Shown piece by piece: positions 21,520 to 29,337 of a stretch of DNA of 64,000 bases. The translations under genes were made by a program, and so were the position numbers. This DNA comes from Patiriisocius marinus (GTDB lineage: Bacteria > Bacteroidota > Bacteroidia > Flavobacteriales > Flavobacteriaceae): contig NZ_BKCG01000005.1 of the NCBI RefSeq assembly GCF_008974325.1, forward strand, positions 1 to 64,000. Reading direction: 5' to 3'. Within the stretch, counting starts at the first letter, position 1, and every line of letters starts with the position of its first letter. The notes beneath the pieces are model-generated. The model did no database searches, was not told where the DNA came from, and saw only the letters and a program-made list of their open reading frames with translations.

Positions 21520-21714
21520 CTAGATTTCTTCTGCATCTCTAAGTCCCTGAATGTACTGTGCCTTCTGGATTTCTTTTCTTCTCACAACTGATGGTTTTGA
21601 GAATGCCTGACGTGCACGTAATTGACGCATTGTTCCTGTACGATCAAACTTACGCTTGAAACGCTTCAATGCTCTATCGATATTTTCTCCGTCTTTAACT
21701 GGTATAATTAACAT
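21520..21714 (-). CDS. rpsU: Ribosomal protein bS21
   Basis: A 64-aa basic protein of the small subunit near the 3' end of 16S rRNA. The family text IPVKDGENIDRALKRFKRKF and PSVVRRKEIQ is clear. Residue Tyr54 (KAQYIQ) is the position linked in Flavobacterium to hiding of the anti-Shine-Dalgarno sequence. Unlike neighbouring genes it has a near-perfect SD (21725-21730), which fits the published idea that ribosomes lacking bS21 translate rpsU preferentially to restore its level. Confidence 0.97.
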   Translation of the reverse strand: MLIIPVKDGENIDRALKRFKRKFDRTGTMRQLRARQAFSKPSVVRRKEIQKAQYIQGLRDAEEI

Positions 21715-21724
21715 AGTTCCATAA

Positions 21725-21730
21725 CCTCCT
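21725..21730 (-). promoter_or_regulatory. Strong Shine-Dalgarno of rpsU
   Basis: The minus strand reads GAGAGGAGGTTATGGAACTATG: AGGAGG lies 10 nt before the rpsU ATG. Such a site is unusual in this phylum, where most genes (including those inspected here) lack one, and it also fixes the start codon. Confidence 0.8.
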
Positions 21731-21760
21731 CTCTATTGGACTGCAAAAATACTACAAAAT

Positions 21761-21787
21761 ATGAATTATGAATTATGAATTATGATT
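21761..21787. repeat. Short tandem repeat ATGAATT
   Basis: Three exact copies of the 7-mer ATGAATT (21761-21781) and a fourth imperfect one lie between the XRE gene and rpsU. The stop codon of the XRE gene falls within the repeat. Confidence 0.8.
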
Positions 21788-22021
21788 TTTTTTATGCAAT
21801 CTTTCATTAGCAAAAAAATCTTCAAGAGAAATTTTAAAATAATCACAAATTTTACATAATGTTGTAAAAGAAATATCCCTTTTACCTTGCTCTATTCTAC
21901 CTATATGAATATTTGTTTCGTGTAAAAACTGGAGTTGCGTCAAACCACTTTCACTCCTTAAAGATTTTATTCTTTTAGCAAGCCAAGCAAGATTGATACT
22001 ATTTTCCTCTTTTAAATTCAA
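21773..22021 (-). CDS. Small XRE-family transcriptional regulator
   Basis: An 82-aa single-domain helix-turn-helix protein: LAKRIKSLRSESGLTQLQFL, then the recognition segment HIGRIEQGKRDISFTTLCKI, then DYFKISLEDFF. Such small Cro/C-protein-like regulators often control themselves or a neighbouring mobile or restriction gene; none of these is visible next to it. A perfect 20-bp palindrome lies 33 bp upstream of the ATG and is a likely operator. The 3' end runs into a short tandem repeat, so the last residues (HKKNHNS) may be recent. Confidence 0.85.
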   Translation of the reverse strand: MNLKEENSINLAWLAKRIKSLRSESGLTQLQFLHETNIHIGRIEQGKRDISFTTLCKICDYFKISLEDFFANERLHKKNHNS

Positions 22022-22054
22022 GAAGGTAAATTTCTAACAATCAAAATTTTTAAC

Positions 22055-22074
22055 AATTACCGTACGGTAATTGA
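22055..22074. promoter_or_regulatory. Perfect 20-bp palindrome, candidate operator
   Basis: The segment is a perfect inverted repeat centred on CCGT|ACGG, with TTACCGTACGGTAA as its core. It lies 33 bp upstream of the XRE gene start and would overlap the promoter region. Binding by that regulator is inferred from position only. Confidence 0.55.
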
Positions 22075-22166
22075 CTCTATATTTACGTTAACCATAAATC
22101 ACTAATAACTAATGTATCCAGATAATTTTTACTTAGTTTAAATAATGCAGGAAATACGACGGCGTA

Positions 22167-22220
22167 GATGGCGATCAACACAGCTATATTATTAATGGTT
22201 GGTCGGAACAACTAACTTAA
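22167..22220 (+). pseudogene. Probable gene remnant ending in NGWSEQLT
   Basis: The only readable piece is an 18-codon tail, DGDQHSYIINGWSEQLT plus stop, with no start in frame and with upstream text (about 22120-22166) that can be read only by changing frame. It looks like the decayed C-terminus of a secreted protein. Family not recognised. Confidence 0.3.
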
Positions 22221-22281
22221 AACTGTTTCTAAAGTTTTCAAACCTAATGGTAATTCATTGCATAAGAAACAATCAATAATT

Positions 22282-22451
22282 ATGAAATATTTAATGTGTT
22301 TATCACTTTTAGTTTGCTTTGCAAGTTGCGAAACGGAAGAAACAACCACTGCTTTGATGATGATGATGATGATGAAGATATTAATTTAACATCAAACATA
22401 AATCAGCAATGGATCTCCCCTCCATTTGCTGTATTTATTACTACACTCTAA
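22282..22451 (+). pseudogene. Frameshifted small lipoprotein remnant with poly-Asp tract
   Basis: ATG at 22282 opens a lipoprotein signal (MKYLMCLSLLVCFASC) then ETEETTTA. In this frame a GAT/ATG microsatellite gives six Met and a stop at 22389. One base shifted, the same tract reads six Asp followed by EDINLTSNINQQWISPPFAV and a stop at 22451. The second reading looks like real protein, so a single base has probably been lost near 22354. An intact gene would encode a lipoprotein of about 55 aa. It lies 3 bp before the next lipoprotein gene. Confidence 0.45.
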
Positions 22452-22454
22452 CAA

Positions 22455-23582
22455 ATGAAAATTCAAATTATTATCTTTTTATTCATAAGCTACCTTTTTT
22501 CTAGCTGCAATCAAAAAGAGCATCATATTGAAAATGTAATTTTTAATACTGGCTTCGAACCTAGAAAAGTATTTGTTGGTAACGTAAAATCAAAAAAAGC
22601 CAATGAATTTTCAGTATATTTTGCAGAGCCAGTTACTAAAAAAATAATTAAGTTTTTTGATTTAAATGGAGAATACAAAGATTCTATTAATTTAAAGCCA
22701 ATTGCATCTAAAATTGCTAATGTAGAAAACATTTCGGTTATCTCAAGAGATACTATTTTAATGTACTTTGCTGATAAGATAATCGCAATAAATAGATTCG
22801 GCACTATTACTCACAGTAAGGAATTACCTCTAGAAAACACTAATGGAGATTTTTTTATTTTCGGTTCTCCAACCATTTCAAATTTCACTAACAATACAAG
22901 TCAAATAATACTATATCACGATTGGAGATACAATAAAAACGAACCAGACTTAAATTTTAAAGAATATTATGCCAATTATTTTGAAAAACCTATGTATTCA
23001 AGAATAAGTGATTTTTTTGGAGATTCTATTAATGTAAGTTATTCTGAAAATTCTTCTCTGTACAAAGAGATTTATTCAAAACCAAAAATCTTCTTAGAAA
23101 CTCCGAAGTACATCCAATTGGGAAATGAATTTTATGCATTTTCATTATATTCAAATAAAATATTTAAATTCAACATAAATGATTTCAAATTATCAAATTC
23201 TTTTATTATTGAATCTCAATATACTTCTGTTGGATCAGAAGCATTAGATTTAATTCAAGAGAACAGTATTAATTTAGGTAAAAAAACTGGTGAAATTGCT
23301 AAAAATTCAGGGAGGATTGGCACTATATTACATAATAGTACTAAAAATGAATTTTATGTTTTGATCTATCACAAAACAAATTATCAAAAAATAGAGGATA
23401 TATCCCTTCGACCATTTTCAATAATTAAATACAATAAAGAGTTTATTAAAATAAAGGAGATTCCTTTTACTAATGAAATTTACAAGGGTTCTTCAATTCA
23501 ATTCACTCCTAAAGGGCTAATGCTATTAAATAAAAAAGAAAGCACCGATGAAGAATTACACTACGATTTTTTTGATTTTTAG
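22455..23582 (+). CDS. Beta-propeller-like lipoprotein (TolB-like/DUF4221-like)
   Basis: A 375-aa lipoprotein with signal MKIQIIIFLFISYLFSSC. The body is beta-rich, with repeated blade-like units (KIIKFFDLNGEYKDSINL, DKIIAINRFGTITHSKELPL, NKIFKFNINDFKLSNSFII), resembling the TolB-like six-bladed propeller lipoproteins of Bacteroidota. The precise family is not certain. It overlaps the next gene by 35 bp, so the two are co-translated. The region is more AT-rich than its neighbours and is preceded by gene fragments, suggesting an acquired and eroding patch. Confidence 0.6.
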   Translation: MKIQIIIFLFISYLFSSCNQKEHHIENVIFNTGFEPRKVFVGNVKSKKANEFSVYFAEPVTKKIIKFFDLNGEYKDSINLKPIASKIANVENISVISRDTILMYFADKIIAINRFGTITHSKELPLENTNGDFFIFGSPTISNFTNNTSQIILYHDWRYNKNEPDLNFKEYYANYFEKPMYSRISDFFGDSINVSYSENSSLYKEIYSKPKIFLETPKYIQLGNEFYAFSLYSNKIFKFNINDFKLSNSFIIESQYTSVGSEALDLIQENSINLGKKTGEIAKNSGRIGTILHNSTKNEFYVLIYHKTNYQKIEDISLRPFSIIKYNKEFIKIKEIPFTNEIYKGSSIQFTPKGLMLLNKKESTDEELHYDFFDF

Positions 23583-23976
23583 TATTTTTTCATCTTGTAC
23601 TCAAAAAGAAATGGGTTACAAAAAAGAAGAGAGTATTCTATTTAATAATGTGGACTTAGCTGTTACCAAAGACACAAAAAGGGTCTACATACTTACAGAA
23701 AAAGAATGCCCAACTTGCAATAAGGAATTTGCATTATTTATGGAACAAAACTTAAAAGACAGCACAGCACTTTTTATAATCAATGCAAAAGGCTTACAAG
23801 TAGACATTTCTATGTTTGAAACTCCAAAAAGTAATGTTATTAGAAAAAAATTTAAAGATCCATTTTTTCAAAAAACAAAAGCCATCGTTTTAACTAACAA
23901 AAAAATTGACACCATATTAGAAATTAATGTAAAAGACAAAAAAAATCAATTTGCTTTTCTTAATAACCTAAATTAA
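23548..23976 (+). CDS. Thioredoxin-like lipoprotein with CPTC motif
   Basis: A 142-aa lipoprotein (signal ending FSIFSSC). RVYILTEKECPTCNKEF has the beta-strand/CxxC layout of a thioredoxin fold, with CPTC at about residues 56-59; the remainder (TALFIINAKGLQVDISMFE, KAIVLTNKKIDTI) could supply the other strands, but the protein is shorter than classic TlpA. Probably a periplasm-facing, membrane-anchored redox protein. It overlaps the propeller lipoprotein by 35 bp. Substrate unknown. Confidence 0.6.
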   Translation: MKNYTTIFLIFSIFSSCTQKEMGYKKEESILFNNVDLAVTKDTKRVYILTEKECPTCNKEFALFMEQNLKDSTALFIINAKGLQVDISMFETPKSNVIRKKFKDPFFQKTKAIVLTNKKIDTILEINVKDKKNQFAFLNNLN

Positions 23977-23985
23977 ATCCTCCCG

Positions 23986-25413
23986 CTATTGCTTATAAAG
24001 TGAAACCCGCTGACTCAAATCACGAATTAATTTATCTTCTTCATCACTTTCTAACAAAACATTATAGTCTTCCCAAAATTCTTTGTGATATGGACGTGGA
24101 GAAAAGATATCTTCATCCCATTTTTTCGTTAATGCTTCCGTAAGAGTTTCTGGATCTTCTATGATTTCAGTAAAAACAATTTCTTGAACGGTATTGTAAT
24201 AAAACTCGGTTTTGTCTTGCGTTGGGTTTCCATCCTTGTCCACTTGGTCTGATGATCTGTCACCTGCATTTACAAGTTTTGGCGTTTCATAATAGATATA
24301 TTTAGGGTACATTCTATCATTGTATTGCAAATAGGAAATCACAAGTTTATGATTGAGCGTTGTACCAAAAAGACTTTTACTTCGCCTTTTCTGAACATCT
24401 GAAGCTGCAATAAGCTGATATTCAACTTTCTTAATAGCATATGTCTCCCAGTCTATGTACATCCACCCTTCAGCTTCAAAACCCTCGTTATAGATATCTT
24501 CGGTATTTAAACCTACAAAATCTTTGCTCTTTCCTATTTTAATTTTATAAAGCTTTTTATCGTTCTCTACTAAAACGGTGTCTAGCTTAAACTGGTGCTT
24601 CTCTAATATATCTTCTCCAAACAATGCATTTCTGTCGTTAGCGTTTCGCACTAAATTGAGACGACCTTTTAAAAGATTTCCAACACCATTTACGCGTTCA
24701 TCATTCCAGCGAATAGCATTTACTAAAGATGACGTTGAAATAGTATCTCTTCGAAGATTGCTTTTGCGTAATTTTTTATTCCGAGTTCGTTTCTTTAAAT
24801 AAGCCGTGTACGCAAACAAACTATCTACATCTCGCAAATCATAACTTTTACGGGTCTCGTCTACGTTAATACGTAAGTTTTTCTTCGCTCCAGAGGCATA
24901 ACTATCATCATATAACGTAATCGCACTTTCCACTAACCATTTATACTCCGTAGTATTTTTTTCTTTATGACGAAGAAAACCTTTCATCATATAAGGTTGT
25001 TCTGGTAAGTTCTCTCCTATTTCTTCAATTGCTTTTAAAACAATGTCGTTTCCTGTTTTTGGCCTATTTTCAACAATAAGCAAAACCTCGTCTAGCGAAG
25101 CGATATCTTCCTCAAGAATTACATCCATAGTAGCATCGAAGTCTTTTACTACAGTTTTAAAACTTTTATACCCAATAGACGATATAATCAAAGTATCATT
25201 CTCTAATTCTCTAGGAACAAGTAACACAAATTTCCCATCAACATTACTAATGGTTCCTACAGTACTATTTTGAACATAAATACTCGCACTTTCAACAGGC
25301 TCGAAAGAAGTAAAATCTATAATCTTACTTTTTATCTCAATTTGAGCGGTTGCAGAAAATGCGAGTATAAATAATGTACTCGCTAGTAATCCTTTTAAAA
25401 ACGTATTTTTCAA
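23986..25413 (-). CDS. Carboxypeptidase-regulatory-like domain protein
   Basis: A 475-aa exported protein with signal MKNTFLKGLLASTLFILAFS and cleavage after ATA. Residues about 25-110 are a CarboxypepD_reg-like beta-sandwich (SKIIDFTSFEPVESASIYV, GTISNVDGKFVL, LIISSIGYKSF), the module found at the front of Bacteroidota outer-membrane receptors. The remaining 360 residues are a beta-rich domain of unknown function, without a TonB barrel. Probably anchored at or near the outer membrane. TATTTGnn-type promoter signal TAAGTTTG sits at 25440-25447 (minus), without an obvious -33. Confidence 0.75.
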   Translation of the reverse strand: MKNTFLKGLLASTLFILAFSATAQIEIKSKIIDFTSFEPVESASIYVQNSTVGTISNVDGKFVLLVPRELENDTLIISSIGYKSFKTVVKDFDATMDVILEEDIASLDEVLLIVENRPKTGNDIVLKAIEEIGENLPEQPYMMKGFLRHKEKNTTEYKWLVESAITLYDDSYASGAKKNLRINVDETRKSYDLRDVDSLFAYTAYLKKRTRNKKLRKSNLRRDTISTSSLVNAIRWNDERVNGVGNLLKGRLNLVRNANDRNALFGEDILEKHQFKLDTVLVENDKKLYKIKIGKSKDFVGLNTEDIYNEGFEAEGWMYIDWETYAIKKVEYQLIAASDVQKRRSKSLFGTTLNHKLVISYLQYNDRMYPKYIYYETPKLVNAGDRSSDQVDKDGNPTQDKTEFYYNTVQEIVFTEIIEDPETLTEALTKKWDEDIFSPRPYHKEFWEDYNVLLESDEEDKLIRDLSQRVSLYKQ

Positions 25414-25477
25414 AATTTTTGACTTTTAGTTATTAAATACAAACTTAGCGAATAATGTGCCGAAAAATAGAACTTGA

Positions 25478-26635
25478 TTAAGTTGCTGGTTTGTAGCTAA
25501 CCTCTTCTATTACCATTTTAGCAATAATTTCTTTTAATATTTCAGAAGTACCACCACCTATTGGTCCTAAACGGCTATCTCTTAAATTCCGTGCCATTGG
25601 GTATTCTTCCATATATCCATATCCACCTAAAAATTGCACACAGTCATAAGCAACTTTATCTGCTATTTTAGTTGAAAGTAACTTAGACATTGTAGCTTCT
25701 TTCACAACATACTCACCATCATCTAGCCTTTTAGCGGTAACATAATTAAATGTTTTAGCCATTTCAACTTCACTAGCTAATTCTGCTATTCTATGACGTA
25801 ATGCTTGAAATTTAGAAATTGATTTCCCAAAAGCGTGACGCTCTTTCATATATTCAATGGTATAATCTAATGCCCATTCACTACGAGCGTGTGCATTAAC
25901 ACCCATTATTAAACGCTCTAAAGCAAAATGCTGCATAATGTAAGGAAAACCTTTATTCTCTTCACCCATTAAATTAGCTGCAGGAATCTCAACATTGTCA
26001 AATGCAATCTCAGCTGTATCACTTGCTCTCCATCCTAGCTTATCTAGTTTTGTAGCCGAAATACCTGGAGTATCACGATCCATCACAAAAATACTAATCC
26101 CTTTATTTCCTAATTCTGGTGCTGTTTTAGCACAAACAATTAAGTAATCACTATAAACACCATTTGTAATGAATGTTTTAGATCCATTAATAATATAGCT
26201 ATCTCCTTTTTTCACAGCAGTTGTACGCATACCTCCTACATCACTCCCACCAAAAGGTTCTGTGATACAAAGACATCCTATTTTTTCTCCTGTCACACTT
26301 GGAGCTAAATATTTTAATTTTTGTTCGTGGTTAGCTTCTTTATTTAGATGCGTCATTGCAAGATATTCATGCGCCCACATAGCAGCTGCAAAACCTGCAC
26401 TACTTATTTTCTGCAATTCTTCAATAAATATAATTGTATAAAAAACATCAAGTCCTAAACCACCATATTCTTCTGGAGTTGCTAAACCAAAGTATCCCAT
26501 CTCTCCAAACTTCTCCCAAATAAAACGATCAATCGTTCCTGTTTCTTCCCATTTTTCAATGTGTGGGACTACTTCTTTTTTCAAGAAATCTTGAAAACTC
26601 TTTCTAAAAAAATCGTGTTCTTCTGTAAAATACAT
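25478..26635 (-). CDS. Acyl-CoA dehydrogenase
   Basis: A 385-aa FAD-dependent dehydrogenase of fatty-acid or branched-chain acyl-CoA oxidation. Signatures: CITEPFGGSDVGGMRTTA (FAD/substrate binding), ITNGVYSDYLIVCAKT, GNKGISIFVMD and the C-terminal QFLGGYGYMEEYPMARNLRD followed by GGTSEILKEIIAKM. The acid in MEEYP is at the catalytic base position for this subfamily. Electrons would pass to ETF. Substrate chain length cannot be told. It is read alone or with the gene behind it. Confidence 0.92.
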   Translation of the reverse strand: MYFTEEHDFFRKSFQDFLKKEVVPHIEKWEETGTIDRFIWEKFGEMGYFGLATPEEYGGLGLDVFYTIIFIEELQKISSAGFAAAMWAHEYLAMTHLNKEANHEQKLKYLAPSVTGEKIGCLCITEPFGGSDVGGMRTTAVKKGDSYIINGSKTFITNGVYSDYLIVCAKTAPELGNKGISIFVMDRDTPGISATKLDKLGWRASDTAEIAFDNVEIPAANLMGEENKGFPYIMQHFALERLIMGVNAHARSEWALDYTIEYMKERHAFGKSISKFQALRHRIAELASEVEMAKTFNYVTAKRLDDGEYVVKEATMSKLLSTKIADKVAYDCVQFLGGYGYMEEYPMARNLRDSRLGPIGGGTSEILKEIIAKMVIEEVSYKPAT

Positions 26636-26692
26636 ATGCTATAATTGATATATCCTTAATATTATATCGATAATCTTACTATATAATGAAGA

Positions 26693-27580
26693 TTATTCAA
26701 CGCTCAAATATAATTGAAATAGCTTAAATTTTGAATCATTAACACCGTCTATTTTACGAAGTTCCTCTAGATTATTAATTCGCTCTCTTAAGGTTCTATA
26801 TTCCCATATTTCAGTTGCCAAATCGAAGGACACACCTGGAATCGTAGCTATATCTGAAGCGGAAGCTGTATTAATTTGAATTTTTAGAATCTCTTTAGGA
26901 GTTTTAACGGTAAATTGCCCTAACACCCTAACGACTACTTCCGCATCAATACCCCAAACTCCATAAAGCTGATCATCTGTACTGAAGCCATCTAATCTTT
27001 TTCGATCTTTAATAATTCGAGCACTTAAAGCTGGCCCTATACCTCTAACTGCCTGAAGCTGGTCTGCCGTAGCTTCATTTAAATCTATTTTTTGATCAAA
27101 ACTTTTTACAACAGTTGCCTTTTTAGTAAACTGAGTTGGGTATTGTTTTCGAGGTTTCGGATGCGTCACCCAATCTGGAAATTTAAAATATGGACTTATT
27201 TTATCAAGCACTGAATCTGACACTTTAGTCACACGTTTAAAATCTGCTATACTATTTATCCATTGATCTTTACTTCGGAAATTTGATAGACGATTAAATT
27301 GTTCTGTTGTCATTCCTAACGTGTAGGCCTTATAATCTGTTATAAAATTAGGATTGAAAGGATATATTTTGGGTTTTCTTTTTTCGAGAGCTATCAGTTT
27401 TAATGAATCTATCGAAGCTTGATGTTTTAAAATTTCAGCAGAGCTGGAATCAAAAACAATTTTGGGTTCGGGGTTATTGAATAACAGAAACAAAATGCTT
27501 CCAAGTATCAATAAGGCTAAAAGCAATATCCCACCTTGTTGTTCTTTATTGAACAATAGGTGGGATTTAAAATTTTCCAT
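26693..27580 (-). CDS. ComEA-like helix-hairpin-helix protein
   Basis: A 295-aa protein with one N-terminal membrane span (GGILLLALLILGSILFLLF) and several helix-hairpin-helix units: DLNEATADQLQAVRGIGPAL, then SARIIKDRKRLDGF, and later INTASASDIATIPGVSFDLA. ComEA-type domains bind DNA non-specifically, in some bacteria for DNA uptake. No other competence genes are near. The first 130 residues include another degenerate unit (YTLGMTTEQFNRLSNF). Confidence 0.85.
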   Translation of the reverse strand: MENFKSHLLFNKEQQGGILLLALLILGSILFLLFNNPEPKIVFDSSSAEILKHQASIDSLKLIALEKRKPKIYPFNPNFITDYKAYTLGMTTEQFNRLSNFRSKDQWINSIADFKRVTKVSDSVLDKISPYFKFPDWVTHPKPRKQYPTQFTKKATVVKSFDQKIDLNEATADQLQAVRGIGPALSARIIKDRKRLDGFSTDDQLYGVWGIDAEVVVRVLGQFTVKTPKEILKIQINTASASDIATIPGVSFDLATEIWEYRTLRERINNLEELRKIDGVNDSKFKLFQLYLSVE

Positions 27581-27645
27581 AGGACTCCGGATTAAGCATC
27601 ATCGGGGAGTCTATAAGGCATTAAAATTTCAGCTTATTTTACAGC

Positions 27646-29244
27646 TTATTTTTTCTTGATCGCTGTCATATATTTTTTCAATTCTTCTTTCACTTTTGGA
27701 GCAAGTAATACAAGTCCAATCATGTTAGGAACCATCATAGCGAAAATCATTGCATCAGAGAAGCCAATTACAGACCCTAAACTTGCTGCTGCACCAATTA
27801 CAACGAATACACAGAATAAAAATTTGTAAGCATATTCCATTTTCTTTGAGCGACCAAATAGGTAAGCCCAACCTTGGAAACCATAATAAGACCAAGAAAT
27901 CATTGTACTAAATGCAAATAACACAACTGCAATTGTTAATACGTATGGGAACCAAGAAATAACACTTTCAAATGCTCCTGATGTCATTAAAATTGCTTCT
28001 GCATCGTTTGCAGGTCCTGTACCTGTTAATGATCCTGTAATAATCAATACTAAAGCGGTCATTGTACAAACTACTACTGTGTCAATAAATGGCTCTAATA
28101 AAGCAACCATACCTTCACTTGCAGCATATTTAGTTTTTACAGCAGAGTGTGCTATTGATGAAGAACCTATACCAGCTTCGTTAGAGAAAGCTGCACGTCT
28201 AAACCCTTGAATCAACACCCCTACAGCACCACCGGCAATACCTGTTGGACTAAAAGCTCCATCCCAGATTTGTCCAAATGCATCTCCAATTAAATCATAT
28301 TTTGCTATTAAAACAAATAACGATGCAGCAACATAAATTACAACCATAAATGGTACAATTTTATCAGTTACTTTAGCGATTTTCTTGATACCACCAATAA
28401 TCACAATACCTACTAATACTGCCATTACAATACCGAACATCCATCCTCTATCATGTAAAAATGATTGATCTCCTCCAGTTATATTTTCCACTAATTGAAA
28501 TGCTTGATTTACTTGGAACATGTTTCCACCACCAAAAGATCCACCAATAACGAAAATTGCAAAAAGTGCTGCTAGCACCTTTCCTAATCCGCCCATTCCT
28601 TTTTCTTTCAATCCTTTTGTTAAGTAATACATAGGACCTCCATATACAGTTCCATCTGCAGCGATATCACGATATTTAACTCCTAGTGTACATTCAACAA
28701 ACTTAGATGCCATTCCTAAAAATCCTGCGATTATCATCCAGAATGTCGCTCCAGCTCCACCAATTGAAACTGCAATTGCAACTCCCGCAATGTTTCCTAA
28801 ACCAACTGTAGCAGATAATGCTGCTGTTAACGCCTGGAAGTGAGAAACCTCACCTTCATGACCTTCGACCCTTATAGTATCTGGATTATCTCCTTCTGCA
28901 TTTTTATGTACTGCATCTGACACTTCAACGAAGTGATTTTCATGTCCTTCTACGTGGTCGTGTTTTCCTCTAACAATATTGATAGATGTAAAAAAACCAC
29001 GGAAGTTTATAAAATTAAAATAAACTGTGAAGTACATCGCTCCTAAAATTAACGGAAACAACACCCAGTAAATGCTTATCTCGTCTGTAAAAGGAATTTG
29101 ATAAAATATAAATTCTACAAACCAGCCTGTAGCATTTCCAAAGGCCCGATCTATTTTTTGATCCATACCTAATTCTTGCGCTTCTTGGGCAAATGAAACT
29201 AATGGTAAGACAATTGTTAATAAGGAAAGAAGAAATCTCTTCAT
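27646..29244 (-). CDS. Sodium:alanine symporter (AGCS family)
   Basis: A 532-aa inner-membrane secondary transporter that imports alanine or glycine with Na+. Family text: ALSATVGLGNIAGVAIAV, GGPMYYLTKG, GGSFGGGNMFQVNQAFQ, NEAGIGSSSIAHSAVKT. The N-terminus has a signal-like segment ending SFAQ before the first core span, and a hydrophilic His/Glu-rich stretch at about residues 94-133, both longer than in the E. coli or Bacillus proteins. Confidence 0.93.
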   Translation of the reverse strand: MKRFLLSLLTIVLPLVSFAQEAQELGMDQKIDRAFGNATGWFVEFIFYQIPFTDEISIYWVLFPLILGAMYFTVYFNFINFRGFFTSINIVRGKHDHVEGHENHFVEVSDAVHKNAEGDNPDTIRVEGHEGEVSHFQALTAALSATVGLGNIAGVAIAVSIGGAGATFWMIIAGFLGMASKFVECTLGVKYRDIAADGTVYGGPMYYLTKGLKEKGMGGLGKVLAALFAIFVIGGSFGGGNMFQVNQAFQLVENITGGDQSFLHDRGWMFGIVMAVLVGIVIIGGIKKIAKVTDKIVPFMVVIYVAASLFVLIAKYDLIGDAFGQIWDGAFSPTGIAGGAVGVLIQGFRRAAFSNEAGIGSSSIAHSAVKTKYAASEGMVALLEPFIDTVVVCTMTALVLIITGSLTGTGPANDAEAILMTSGAFESVISWFPYVLTIAVVLFAFSTMISWSYYGFQGWAYLFGRSKKMEYAYKFLFCVFVVIGAAASLGSVIGFSDAMIFAMMVPNMIGLVLLAPKVKEELKKYMTAIKKK

Positions 29245-29337
29245 AATCTTTTATTCTAGTTTTGATTAATATAGCTAGCAAGATGCTAAAAAAAATGAGT
29301 TTTTCAAATTATTAGCCGTTAAAATGTTAACGAAAAA

